Positions 1 through 8,785 of a stretch of 64,000 nt of DNA are shown one piece after another (positions within the stretch are counted from its first letter, which is position 1; each line of letters starts with the position of its first letter). The stretch lies in the NCBI RefSeq assembly GCF_015905305.1, contig NZ_JADZLQ010000004.1, positions 62,001-126,000 on the forward strand, read 5' to 3'. Source of the DNA: Pinirhizobacter soli. GTDB lineage: Bacteria; Pseudomonadota; Gammaproteobacteria; Xanthomonadales; Rhodanobacteraceae. The notes below the pieces were generated by a model, which had not been told where the DNA came from, made no database searches, and saw only the letters and a list, made by a program, of their open reading frames with translations. The position numbers were made by a program, and so were the translations under genes.

Positions 1-51
1 AGACTGCCCGGTTCATCCGGGCGGGAGTAGATTCAGGCCATATCCCAATGG

Positions 52-441
52 ATGCGCACCATGCGTCGATTGCTGTTGGTCCTCGCCACCTGCCTGATCA
101 CCGCCACCGCCGCCCACGCAGAAGGCATCGTGCTACAGGCCTCGGCGATCCACTGGTCGGTGGTGGTGCGCGACGAGGGCAGCACGATGCCCGTCCTGCT
201 GAAATGGGGCAGCGGATCGTACAACGCCCGAGGCAGCGTGCAGCGGGGCGATGACGGCCTTAGTCTTCACGGCTCGCTGAAGATCAGCGGTCGCGAGAAA
301 CCGATCGACATCCGGGTGGTGCGCCACGGTTGCTTCGTCGCCGGCCAGTCCCACCAGTGGGACGTCTACATCACGGTAGAGGGTGAGACGACCTTCGAGC
401 CGGGTTGCGGCGACTATCGCGAGACCAGGGCTCAACGCTAA
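52..441 (+). CDS. Small secreted protein, unknown function
   Basis: A 129-residue protein. It opens with a basic stretch and a hydrophobic core ending in AHA, a good Sec signal peptide (about residues 1-23), so the product is probably periplasmic or secreted. The mature part is short and contains two cysteines (in RHGC and PGCGD) that could form a disulfide. I do not recognise a family. ATG codons at 52 and 61 are both possible; neither has a strong ribosome binding site, and 52 is kept as the longer form. Its stop overlaps the stop of the convergent membrane-protein gene. Confidence 0.6.
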   Translation: MRTMRRLLLVLATCLITATAAHAEGIVLQASAIHWSVVVRDEGSTMPVLLKWGSGSYNARGSVQRGDDGLSLHGSLKISGREKPIDIRVVRHGCFVAGQSHQWDVYITVEGETTFEPGCGDYRETRAQR

Positions 442-1043
442 CCGCCAACCCCGGTCCGGCTCTCGAACACCGCCAGGATATAACTGTCGATGACCTGGGC
501 TTCCGGGTCGCCGAATTCCCTGCGCGCGATTTGCCGGCCGAGGTAATCCACCAGTTCCTTGCGCGCCTGGGCATCGTGGGCCGCACGTTCCCTCACACTT
601 TCGTATCGCCCAGTGACCACGGCGAGACTGTCGATCTGCGCCGGTACCGGATGGGACTGCGCCCTTTGCCTGCGCTCGAACATGGCCGGTGCCGGGTCAA
701 GAGCATTCGTGCGAGCGCCTCGAATAACACGACGATGGCGCGAGAAGTAAACAAGGCAGCCTGCAACGGCGAGCAACGCCACAATGACACCGCCGTCGAG
801 GATCCTGCCATCGGCGTCGTACAGTCCCTGCCAAGCCACGTATGCCGCGAATCCGCCGAACACCAACGCGCCGACAAGGCAGACACTCACCCAGATGAAC
901 GTCCACGCCATCTCGTGCGCGTGGCGCTCTCGCACCCGGTCGAGATAAAGCATCAACACTAACGCCAACGCAATACCGAAGACCGGGGCGACGATCTCAA
1001 AAGCCAGGCGGATGGATGGTGACATGGGACTTAAGTCCGACAT
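438..1043 (-). CDS. Membrane protein, unknown function
   Basis: A protein of about 201 residues with three hydrophobic segments in its N-terminal half, followed by a charged cytoplasmic-looking tail rich in Arg, Glu and Asp. No family is recognised. The chosen ATG at 1043 overlaps the end of the upstream membrane-protein gene (stop at 1031) by 13 bases, which suggests translational coupling. A second in-frame ATG at 1025 would avoid the overlap. Longer in-frame extensions would read far into the upstream gene and are unlikely. The two genes are probably one operon. Confidence 0.6.
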   Translation of the reverse strand: MSDLSPMSPSIRLAFEIVAPVFGIALALVLMLYLDRVRERHAHEMAWTFIWVSVCLVGALVFGGFAAYVAWQGLYDADGRILDGGVIVALLAVAGCLVYFSRHRRVIRGARTNALDPAPAMFERRQRAQSHPVPAQIDSLAVVTGRYESVRERAAHDAQARKELVDYLGRQIARREFGDPEAQVIDSYILAVFESRTGVGG

Positions 1044-2227
1044 GACCCGAGGCCAGCCCATGGTAGCTTCAAGGCACCGGGATGCAACTGCATGCACACG
1101 CTCGCCCCAACTTGGTTGGCATCGTAGGTAACCCTGGATACCGAGAGATGCTCGCCGTTGGTACGCGGCCCCCACGGCGCAAGGTCGAGGTAGTAATGCG
1201 TGTACTTGCCGCGCGTGATCGAATGGTTGATCACTGCGGTTTCATACCGCGTGGACGGCGCCGTATCCAGCATCACGTCGGCCACCAGAGCTGCCGAAAA
1301 TCCATAGCCGCAGCCAAGGACCAACGCGCAGGCCAACCGCAAGCCGGCGCTGCCGTTTTCCTGCCGGCTTGCGGCCATGGTTGCCATCGCGAGCAATACA
1401 GCTGGAATCGTCGCCCACGGCCACACACCGACTTTCTCGAGTACATCCAGGTCGAGGCCAATGATGAACAACGCGATCACCGGAAACAGCAGCGCAGTGG
1501 CAACCGTGGGACGCGGATCGTCCTTACCCACCCCCAGCCGAAGCAGCTTGGGATTCATCGCCACCGCCGCAAGCGCTATCCAGGGAAACGCGGCAAGGAT
1601 CGCCACGCACCACCCCTGGTATTCACTGTTGAAGCGCGATACGAAGTAGACCATCACCGCACCGATCTGCAGTCCCGTAGCTAGCGCGCGGCTGCGTTTG
1701 AGGGCCGCTAGCCGGCTCTCCGCGTCGACACCCAGGCTGGTATCGGCTTTGACCTTCTCGAGGAAAGCAGCCTGGGCTATTTCCGCCTGGTCGGGAATGT
1801 CTCCGAGCCACGTCCCGACCCGGGCACGCTTGAACAGCTCCAGCGGCACCGAGAAAGGACGGCCGTCGCGCACATCGAACCGCACGTAGCTTTTGATCGC
1901 AGAGCGGCCGGTGATGTCCTGGCGTCGCACATTGCGCGCTCCGAACACCGTGGACAACGTTGCTTCCCGCTCGCCCAGGATCAACTTCATCGTCGCCGAG
2001 CGCACGGTGACAGCTGCCGCGATCAAGAAAAACACAACCATAAAGCCCACGACAATAACCGGCACGTGGCTCCTCGCAGCCATGCCCGCGATGAACAAGG
2101 AAGCGATCAGCACAAGCGTGCCGAAGAGCCAGGAAACGATGCGCGACGCCGCGCTGATGGGAAACGTCGCTGGGTAGCTTGTCCGCGCACCGATGTCGGC
2201 GCGCGGTGCGTCATTGGCCTGGCTCAT
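1031..2227 (-). CDS. Multi-pass membrane protein, unknown function
   Basis: A protein of about 398 residues. Two hydrophobic helices near residues 30-80 precede a soluble stretch that resembles a small PH-like domain (around residues 85-170). About four more membrane segments follow, and then a soluble C-terminal tail. The start is set at ATG 2227 because GGGGAG lies six bases upstream; an in-frame extension to 2260 lacks such a site. It is the first gene of a probable two-gene operon with the membrane protein at 438-1043. No family is recognised, and the PH-like reading is only an impression. Confidence 0.6.
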   Translation of the reverse strand: MSQANDAPRADIGARTSYPATFPISAASRIVSWLFGTLVLIASLFIAGMAARSHVPVIVVGFMVVFFLIAAAVTVRSATMKLILGEREATLSTVFGARNVRRQDITGRSAIKSYVRFDVRDGRPFSVPLELFKRARVGTWLGDIPDQAEIAQAAFLEKVKADTSLGVDAESRLAALKRSRALATGLQIGAVMVYFVSRFNSEYQGWCVAILAAFPWIALAAVAMNPKLLRLGVGKDDPRPTVATALLFPVIALFIIGLDLDVLEKVGVWPWATIPAVLLAMATMAASRQENGSAGLRLACALVLGCGYGFSAALVADVMLDTAPSTRYETAVINHSITRGKYTHYYLDLAPWGPRTNGEHLSVSRVTYDANQVGASVCMQLHPGALKLPWAGLGSCRT

Positions 2228-2290
2228 GGTTACTCCCCTGTTAGGGGGAATTATGCCCACGCGATGCCGCGCGGTGAACCCGGCAGGTAT

Positions 2291-2827
2291 TTACATCCGG
2301 ACAGGACCCGACTGGTGACATTTGGCCAGCTCCTGGCGCGCATTGACGGCGCCAGCTTCATCCTGTGCCTGCAGCCGCATCTCCACCACCGTCTGCCAGT
2401 TTCGTGCACACAGGCTGCCGAGCTTCGGGCCGATGTCGAACGAATGGCGGGCGAGTTTCTCCGCGTCCTTGTAGTCGCGCTGGCGGACATAGATCTCGGC
2501 ACGATCCTGCAGCAGGTCGGGAGCGTCACCGGCGATTTTCAGGGCTGAATCGAGCTTGGCGCCAGCGGCGTCGTACTGCTGCGCTCGCTCATCGGCGGAA
2601 GCGCCATCCTGCAGGCCGGTCACGCCGGGATCGCGCAGCGGGGCCACTTCGATGGCCGACTTGTCGCGCTCACCGGCAGCGCGGATCTGCGCCACGATGT
2701 CGTAAGTCGGCGGCGGAGCCTTGGTCGACTGGTTGGACGGGGGGCTGGGCTGGGTACAGGCAGCGAGCGCAAGTACGGCGATCGTGGCCCCAACGCGGGG
2801 CAAACGTACGGCAAAAGCTCGAAACAT
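2291..2827 (-). CDS. Lipoprotein with TPR-like helical repeats
   Basis: A protein of about 178 residues beginning with a lipoprotein signal: a hydrophobic core followed by the lipobox LAAC near residues 21-24, so it should be lipidated and held in the outer membrane or periplasm. The mature part starts with a Pro/Ser/Thr-rich linker and continues with alternating helices of the kind seen in tetratricopeptide repeats (an A..Y..A...L.S.L.IAGDAPDLL pattern). Its ATG lies two bases after the stop of mrcB, so it is almost certainly co-transcribed and coupled. The context suggests an accessory of PBP1B or cell-wall synthesis, in the way that LpoB serves E. coli PBP1B, but it has no visible LpoB similarity. 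That role is inference. Confidence 0.75.
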   Translation of the reverse strand: MFRAFAVRLPRVGATIAVLALAACTQPSPPSNQSTKAPPPTYDIVAQIRAAGERDKSAIEVAPLRDPGVTGLQDGASADERAQQYDAAGAKLDSALKIAGDAPDLLQDRAEIYVRQRDYKDAEKLARHSFDIGPKLGSLCARNWQTVVEMRLQAQDEAGAVNARQELAKCHQSGPVRM

Positions 2828-2829
2828 GG

Positions 2830-5160
2830 TCAATCCGTAATGGGGGCAGTAGAGGATGGGGCGGGCGTATTGCCGTCGCCGCTGCCAAACATACCTCTGA
2901 ACTGCTGCCAGAAGCATCCCTCTTCCTGTTCAGGTTGGTAGCCAGCGGCAAACGGGAGCTGGCGGGCACCCTGGCAACTGGGGTCGGTACGCTTGCCAGT
3001 GGCCGGGTCGATCCAGCCCAGTTCCAGGCCTTCGGCCAGGTTGGTCGTCAGTGGGCGGGTGGGTAATTTGCGGAAGAGTTCGCTCCACACCTTCAGGCTG
3101 CCGGTGGCGCCGTACAGGCCTGTCGGCTTGTTGTCGTCGCGGCCCATCCACACCACGGCCAGGTGCTCGCCGGTGAAGCCTGCGAACCAGCTGTCACGCT
3201 GGCTATCGGAAGTGCCGGTTTTGCCGGCTGCGTGAAGCCAGCTCAGGCTCGACTCGCCGATAGCACGCGCGGTGCCGCGGGTGACCACCTGCTGCATGGC
3301 CCACGTCACCAGGCGCGCGGCCGACTGGTATTCACCGTTGCCGGGTTTCACCTCATACCGCTTGATCGTCTTTCCCTGGGCGTCCAGCACCCCGCGCACG
3401 GCGATCAGCGGCAGGGCGTGGCCATCGGCGGCAATGTACTGGTACAGCTGGGCCACCTGGAAGGGCGAAAGATCCACCGCGCCCAGCAGCAGCGACGGAC
3501 TGGGATTGACATTCTCAAGGCCAAACGATTCTAAGAACGCCTTGATGCGCGGCACGCCCACTTCGAGCCCCATGTGCACCGTGGCCAGGTTCCATGAATT
3601 GGCCAGCGCATCGACCATCGGCACCTGACCGTGGATTTCGTGGTCGTCGTTCTTCGGCGTCCACATCGTGCCATCGGGCTGGCGGATGTTCACCGGCGTG
3701 TCGTCCAGCGTGCTGCCCAACGACCAGCGCTGCGGGTCGGACAACGCCACCAGGTACACGAAGGGCTTCACCAGCGAACCGATCGGCCGGCGTGCATCCA
3801 GCGCACGGTTGAAGCCCTGGTCGCCCGGATCGCGGCTGCCGACCACGGCCAGCACGCTGCCGGTGGACACGTCCGTCACTACCGCGGCACCCTGCGCCGC
3901 CGCGCCACGCTTGCCCAGGCTGTTCAAGGTGGAGAGCAGCGACTGCTCGGTATAGAGCTGGGCGGCGGGATCGAGCGTGGTGAAGATCGACAGGCTGCCC
4001 TCGCGCAGGGCGCTCTCGTCGAAGTCGGCGGTGATCTGCGTGCGCACCAGCTGCATGAACGCCGGGAAACGGTTGTGCGGCAACTGTGCATTGGTGGCCA
4101 GCCCCAACGGCGCGGATTGCGCGGCAAGGAAGGCGGCATCGTTAAGCAAACCCGTATCGCGGAACTGCTGCAACACCAGGTTGCGGCGGGCGATGGCGCG
4201 ATCGGGGAACCGACGCGGGTCGTAATAGCTCGGCCCTTTTACCAGGCCCACCAGAAGAGCGATCTCCTGCGGGCGGAGGTCTTCCATGCGGCGGCCAAAA
4301 TAGAACTCCGCGCCCGCGGCAAATCCATGCACCGCCTGGTCGCCCTGCTGGCCCAGGAACACTTCGTTGATGTAAGCCTCGAGGATGCGGCTCTTGTCGT
4401 AGTGCATTTCGATCAGCACCGACAGGATCGCTTCGTTGAGCTTGCGCATCATGTTCTGGCTGCGGTCCAGAAACAGGTTGCGCACCAGCTGCTGGGTCAG
4501 CGTGGAACCACCCTGCACCGTATGGCCGGCGCGCAAGTTGGCAAACGAGGCGCGCAGGATGGCGGAGAAATCCAGGCCAAAGTGATGCTTGAAGTCGCGG
4601 TCTTCCACCGCCTGCAAGCCGCCGATCAAGAGCGGCGGCACATCGCCCAGGCGCACGATGCGGCGCTCCTCGGCCTGTGCGCCGTACAGGGTGGCGATAC
4701 GTGCAGGATCCAGATGGGTGCCGTCCAGCGGCTTGCCGGTGCCCATGTCGGTGATCGAATCCACCTGGCCTTGCGACAGCACCAGGCGGATGCGGTGGGC
4801 GATCTCGCCGCCATCAGGTCCCGCGTAGCCGCGCGAGGCGATGACATAGGTCGAACCGTTGCGGGCGAACGTGCCCGGCACCTGGCCCTTGCCGTCGTTG
4901 GAGTACCCGGCGAAGGTAAGTTCCAGCTCCAGCGCCGCCGGCTTCATCGCGGTGTCCCGGGCCAGCGGAAGCGGCCGCGCGTACACGCGCGTGGGCACGG
5001 CGAACACCAGGTCGTTGAATTGCTCCTGCACGCGGGAATTGAGCACTAGCGTGTAGGGCAGCAGGAAGCCGAAGATCAGGCCCAGCACGATGTAGACAGG
5101 AATGCGGATCCAGGGCCAGATCGCGCGAAACAGGGCGCCAAGTCGGGAAAAGAAAGCCAA
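2830..5160 (-). CDS. mrcB: Penicillin-binding protein 1B, bifunctional transglycosylase/transpeptidase
   Basis: This class A PBP polymerises lipid II into glycan strands and cross-links the stem peptides in the periplasm. A short cytoplasmic N-terminus and one membrane anchor (around residues 18-40) lead into a UB2H-like region, then the GT51 glycosyltransferase domain (EDRDFKHHFG, GGSTLTQQLVRN, EAYINEVFLGQ). The transpeptidase domain carries the catalytic triplet SLVK, SWN and KTGT. Length of about 776 residues fits the family. A TTG at 5181 gives seven extra residues, but TTG 5160 has AGAGGA about ten bases upstream, and a likely -10 at 5193-5198 would leave the 5181 start almost no leader. 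The downstream lipoprotein gene follows by two bases. Confidence 0.93.
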   Translation of the reverse strand: MAFFSRLGALFRAIWPWIRIPVYIVLGLIFGFLLPYTLVLNSRVQEQFNDLVFAVPTRVYARPLPLARDTAMKPAALELELTFAGYSNDGKGQVPGTFARNGSTYVIASRGYAGPDGGEIAHRIRLVLSQGQVDSITDMGTGKPLDGTHLDPARIATLYGAQAEERRIVRLGDVPPLLIGGLQAVEDRDFKHHFGLDFSAILRASFANLRAGHTVQGGSTLTQQLVRNLFLDRSQNMMRKLNEAILSVLIEMHYDKSRILEAYINEVFLGQQGDQAVHGFAAGAEFYFGRRMEDLRPQEIALLVGLVKGPSYYDPRRFPDRAIARRNLVLQQFRDTGLLNDAAFLAAQSAPLGLATNAQLPHNRFPAFMQLVRTQITADFDESALREGSLSIFTTLDPAAQLYTEQSLLSTLNSLGKRGAAAQGAAVVTDVSTGSVLAVVGSRDPGDQGFNRALDARRPIGSLVKPFVYLVALSDPQRWSLGSTLDDTPVNIRQPDGTMWTPKNDDHEIHGQVPMVDALANSWNLATVHMGLEVGVPRIKAFLESFGLENVNPSPSLLLGAVDLSPFQVAQLYQYIAADGHALPLIAVRGVLDAQGKTIKRYEVKPGNGEYQSAARLVTWAMQQVVTRGTARAIGESSLSWLHAAGKTGTSDSQRDSWFAGFTGEHLAVVWMGRDDNKPTGLYGATGSLKVWSELFRKLPTRPLTTNLAEGLELGWIDPATGKRTDPSCQGARQLPFAAGYQPEQEEGCFWQQFRGMFGSGDGNTPAPSSTAPITD

Positions 5161-5192
5161 GGGAGGATGTTCCTCTTTCAATACACCGGCCG

Positions 5193-5198
5193 ATCATA
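5193..5198 (-). promoter_or_regulatory. Probable -10 element for mrcB
   Basis: Reading on the minus strand, the hexamer TATGAT (five of six matches to the sigma-70 -10 consensus) lies just upstream of mrcB. Transcription would start near 5186. That leaves a leader of about 26 bases to the TTG at 5160, with AGAGGA in between. I see no good -35 hexamer. Confidence 0.4.
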
Positions 5199-5260
5199 GG
5201 GGTGACATGCCGGCAGGGATCTGAACGAATGATGGCTGCCCGGTGGCGTGCGCGGGTATT

Positions 5261-6145
5261 TCACCCGGGCGGACACGCCGCGGTGCGCCCATGGATGCCA
5301 TCGGCCAGACCCTTGAGCATGGCGCGCATGTTGCGCCAGCGCGGCCCCACCAACAGCGCGAAAATCAGGAATTTCACCGGCAGTCGCAGGAGGTCCTGCG
5401 CCACCCACGTGCGGGGCACGTGGGGCATCCGGTACAACAACACGCGATTGCGCATGATGTAGTACAGCCTTGTGGGACCATGCACCACCACGCGGCCCAG
5501 GCCCATCACGCTGCTGCGCCCGTCGCCCAGGTGATGGCCCATGCGCGCACCGGGCACCCCCAGCAGAACGTAGCCGGCGGCACGCGCACGGCATGACCAT
5601 TCCAGGTCGACATTGTCGATGAATAGCGTGGTGTCCATCTCGCCCACAGTGTCGAGCACGGCCAGCGGTATCAACGACCCGGAGCTGATAAGAAAGTCGC
5701 AAGGCACCGGCGCGCCGTGTTCCGCGGTGATCTTCTGGTTCAGTGGAAATCCGAACCGGACGAAGGGCGCGACATGTTTTTCGCGGGCATCCTGGAACAC
5801 CGGGCCCACCGCTGCGATGGGGGCTTCGGCGCTTCCTTCGTCAAGCACGTGGATCAGCGACTGCACCATGCCGGGTTTGGGTTCGCTGTCCTGGTCGAGC
5901 AGCAGCACGGTGTCGAATCCACCCGCGCGCGCAAATGCGATGCCCGTATTGAAGCCCGCGGCAAGTCCGGCATTCACAGGCTGCGGGAGCAGAGTGACAC
6001 CTTCGCGCGCGGCCAATCGCGTGCCGCCGTTGTCCACCACTACCAGGTGCGCCACCTGCGGCACCACCGCATTGACCAGGCGTTGCAGCATGTCGGCGTC
6101 CGGATGCCAGGTAACGACGATGGCGCAGACACGGCGACCGCTCAC
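5261..6145 (-). CDS. Family 2 glycosyltransferase, rhamnosyltransferase-like
   Basis: A protein of about 294 residues that transfers a sugar from a nucleotide donor. The N-terminus has the GT-A opening (CAIVVTWHPD), then VVVDNGG, and the metal-binding LLLDQDS that is characteristic of RfbF/RfbN-like rhamnosyltransferases. A C-terminal hydrophobic stretch (FLIFALLVGP) could touch the membrane. The start is taken as GTG 6145, whose GTGA overlaps the TGA stop of the upstream SDR gene, a classic coupled arrangement; longer extensions read through that gene. The acceptor is unknown. The context suggests a small surface-polysaccharide or glycolipid operon with the two genes upstream. Confidence 0.8.
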   Translation of the reverse strand: MSGRRVCAIVVTWHPDADMLQRLVNAVVPQVAHLVVVDNGGTRLAAREGVTLLPQPVNAGLAAGFNTGIAFARAGGFDTVLLLDQDSEPKPGMVQSLIHVLDEGSAEAPIAAVGPVFQDAREKHVAPFVRFGFPLNQKITAEHGAPVPCDFLISSGSLIPLAVLDTVGEMDTTLFIDNVDLEWSCRARAAGYVLLGVPGARMGHHLGDGRSSVMGLGRVVVHGPTRLYYIMRNRVLLYRMPHVPRTWVAQDLLRLPVKFLIFALLVGPRWRNMRAMLKGLADGIHGRTAACPPG

Positions 6146-6978
6146 GAAGGCATCCAACAGGCGCCGTCGGCCAGGAACGACCGTGGTCGGACACCCAGCA
6201 GGCGCAGCAATGGCTCGTTGTCGGCGATCAGGTCGACATCCAGCCGGGAAATCGGACCGCGCGCGCGCGGGATGGCGGCAGCGGCAAGCCCCAGCAGCCA
6301 TCGCGGCACGGGCAAGGGCAAGGTGGCCACGGCAAGACTGCGGCGCACGCGCGCGAACATCTCGCCACTGGACAGCCGCTCACCACCACCGATCGGAATC
6401 ACCTGGCCCGCGGCCATCGGTGTATCCAGGGCCGCGGTGGTGGCGCAGGCTATGTCGTCGGCGTGCACCGGCTGGCGCAGGCCGCGTCCGGACGGCAACG
6501 GGAACACATGGGCGCGCATGGCACCACGCGCGATGGGCGACAGGCTTCTGTCGATGCCCGCGCCATACACCAGCGTGGGACGAAGAACCGTCCAGGCAAT
6601 CCTACGCGCCTCGCAAGTGGCCGCCAGCGCCGCCTCGCCATCACGCAGGCTGCGGGCCATCTCGCGCTCGGCAGCATCCAGGGATTCGATCTTGCTCTCC
6701 GCACTCATCGAGCTGGTGCAGACCACGCGGGTGACACCGGGAGCGGCGCCGCTGGCAAGCCACGGCGCCAACGCAACGATGGGGCCGTAGCAGACCACGG
6801 CATCCGCGTTCGCGGCATCGGGCATGTGATCGGGCAACGCTCCGCGCTGCCACGTCAGGCCGTCGGCATCGGCGTGTTGCGCGCGACTCACGGCCACCAC
6901 CTCATCGCCGCGCGCACGAAGGCGCGGCAACAAGAACCGTCCAATCTGGCTGGACGCACCCAGGACAAGGATCTTCAT
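6142..6978 (-). CDS. NAD(P)-dependent epimerase/SDR-family protein
   Basis: A 278-residue Rossmann-fold protein. The N-terminus has the nucleotide-binding glycine pattern (LVLGASSQIGRFL), with a TSS segment and a tyrosine later (LVYG), as in extended or atypical short-chain dehydrogenases. The canonical YxxxK is not clear, so this may be an atypical member acting as a reductase, an epimerase or a non-catalytic binding protein. It starts two bases after the stop of the repeat protein upstream and overlaps the glycosyltransferase downstream, so the three genes form one operon. The substrate cannot be told from the sequence. Confidence 0.8.
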   Translation of the reverse strand: MKILVLGASSQIGRFLLPRLRARGDEVVAVSRAQHADADGLTWQRGALPDHMPDAANADAVVCYGPIVALAPWLASGAAPGVTRVVCTSSMSAESKIESLDAAEREMARSLRDGEAALAATCEARRIAWTVLRPTLVYGAGIDRSLSPIARGAMRAHVFPLPSGRGLRQPVHADDIACATTAALDTPMAAGQVIPIGGGERLSSGEMFARVRRSLAVATLPLPVPRWLLGLAAAAIPRARGPISRLDVDLIADNEPLLRLLGVRPRSFLADGACWMPS

Positions 6979-6980
6979 GC

Positions 6981-8678
6981 TCAGCGGCCGGACTGCAACC
7001 GGGCATAGGCATCGGGAAGGCGTGCGTCGTCGGGATTGAGCCGACGGGCGGCGTCGAGCGATTGCCGGGCACCCTCACGGTCGCCTGCGTTGCCACGCTG
7101 TTGCGCCTGGTCCACCAGGGCACTGGCCAGGCGCTGCCGCAGGCCTGCCTGCCCAGGCTCGCCCGGGGCGAGATCGGCCATGGTGTCGAGCAATTCATTG
7201 GCATGTCGCAGATTGCCGTTGGACATGGCCGTCTCGAACTGCTTCTGCACCACGCCCGGCAAAGATTGCAGGCCGCTGCGGGCGTCCGCATCGTTGCCAT
7301 CGATGGCCAGGGCATTGCGGTAAAGGTCGTAAGCGCAGTCGGCCGGCGGCGTCATGATGTCGCCCCTGGCCGTGGCGGCACGCGCCCGGCGCACGAGGTC
7401 GACCACCTGGGCCTTTTGCTCAGGCGTAACGGACAGCTGGGCCTGCGCGGTATCGTCGCTGCTGGCAGCATCGTTGGCGACGGCGGCAGCGGCCGCATGG
7501 CCACCGCCCAGGCGGCCGCGCGCTGCGGCGAGGTCCGCGGATTTGGGAGCCAACGTCGCTGCCTGGTCCAGCAGCTTCCGCGCCTGCTCGGTGTCGCCGG
7601 CATCCTGCGACGCGCTGGCCTGCACGATAAGCGCCTGGGCCACCTGGCCAAGGCCGGCCTTCGCCTGTGCGTTGTCCGGATCAACCGCAAGCACGGCCTT
7701 ATAGCGTGCAAGGGCGTTGTCGTCGCCGTCACCGGCTACCTTGCCCGAGCGCAGGTTATCGGCGGCCTGGCTGAGCAATCCGGAGGTGGCCTGGTCGTCC
7801 TGCTTGCGTGTTTCGGCCAGCGAGGCACGCAGGGAAGGAAGGTCGCCGTAGTTAGGCACGACGGCGGCGAGGCGCTCGACGATGCCGCTGGCCGTTGTGC
7901 GATCGTTGGCGGCGATGGCCTGGCGGGCCTGGGCCGCCAGCGCGTCGCCAACCTTGTCCAGGCCGCGCGCGGCCACGGCGTTGTTCGGGTCGCCGTCGAG
8001 CACCTTGCGGTACAGCGCACCGGCGCCATCGGGGCCGTCAAACTTGCCGGCGTCGAGCGCCGCCTGGGCCTGGTCCACCAGCGACCCCTGCTGGGCACTG
8101 GGGTTGCGCGCGCGGCTGATCTGCTGGCGAAGGCGCTCGATGTCACTGCCACCGCCCAGGAGCTCGTTGGCAGCATTGGTGGCCGCATCGGCTTCGTCCA
8201 CGTTGCCGGCGGTCAGGGCGGCGTCGGCGCGGGCGACCTCGGCCTGACCGACCTTGCGCAGGCCATCCCGGGCACGATCGTTATCGGGTTCGGCGGACTG
8301 CACCTTTTCGTACAACTCACGGGCACTGTCGCCATTGCTGCCGTCGAGCTTGCCGGCGGCCAGGGCCTGGTCGGCCAGGGTGAGGGTGTCGTTGAGCTCA
8401 GTGGCGGGAAGCATGCCGCGCAGGCGGTCCTGCTGCAGGTAAACCAGGGTCCCAGCGCCGATCACCAGCAGCAGCACGAGCGGCAGTAGCCACCCTCGCT
8501 TGCGCCGGCGCGGCGGCGGGCCGCCCGCATATGGCCGGCGCTCGGGCGCTTCCACGCGGAAATGCGGCAATCCATCGTCGGGCGCCGGGGCCGGACCCGG
8601 GCTGTCGAGGTTGTCCAGGCTGCCCAGGACGGGGTCGGTGCGGCCACGCCGGCCATCTTTGGAGTCGCGGCCGCTCAT
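6981..8678 (-). CDS. Membrane-anchored protein with four internal ~110-residue repeats
   Basis: A 565-residue protein. Residues 1-60 are hydrophilic, Pro/Arg-rich and probably cytoplasmic. A run of basic residues and a single helix (about 61-81) anchor it. The rest is a repeated helical unit: an LAAGK.DG.. stretch, an A..LY.KVL..DPDN.A..GL segment, a gap, then A...GD...A......A. This occurs three times clearly and a fourth time in degenerate form near the C-terminus (YDLYRNALAIDGNDADARSG). The arrangement is TPR-like and suggests a protein-protein scaffold in the periplasm. It is the first gene of an operon with the SDR protein and the glycosyltransferase. No function can be assigned. Confidence 0.75.
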   Translation of the reverse strand: MSGRDSKDGRRGRTDPVLGSLDNLDSPGPAPAPDDGLPHFRVEAPERRPYAGGPPPRRRKRGWLLPLVLLLVIGAGTLVYLQQDRLRGMLPATELNDTLTLADQALAAGKLDGSNGDSARELYEKVQSAEPDNDRARDGLRKVGQAEVARADAALTAGNVDEADAATNAANELLGGGSDIERLRQQISRARNPSAQQGSLVDQAQAALDAGKFDGPDGAGALYRKVLDGDPNNAVAARGLDKVGDALAAQARQAIAANDRTTASGIVERLAAVVPNYGDLPSLRASLAETRKQDDQATSGLLSQAADNLRSGKVAGDGDDNALARYKAVLAVDPDNAQAKAGLGQVAQALIVQASASQDAGDTEQARKLLDQAATLAPKSADLAAARGRLGGGHAAAAAVANDAASSDDTAQAQLSVTPEQKAQVVDLVRRARAATARGDIMTPPADCAYDLYRNALAIDGNDADARSGLQSLPGVVQKQFETAMSNGNLRHANELLDTMADLAPGEPGQAGLRQRLASALVDQAQQRGNAGDREGARQSLDAARRLNPDDARLPDAYARLQSGR

Positions 8679-8785
8679 CGCTGGGGGGTCTCGTTCATTC
8701 CGGAAAGCTTAACACCCGGGCCCATGGCAGCTCTGGGGCGCCGAGGGGCCATTTAACGGGCGGATAGGGAGGCAAGCCTGGGTAT

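Noticed and set aside
3631-5049. A 472-codon frame opposite mrcB
   Set aside because: Shadow of the PBP1B reading frame; PBP motifs are complete on the minus strand.
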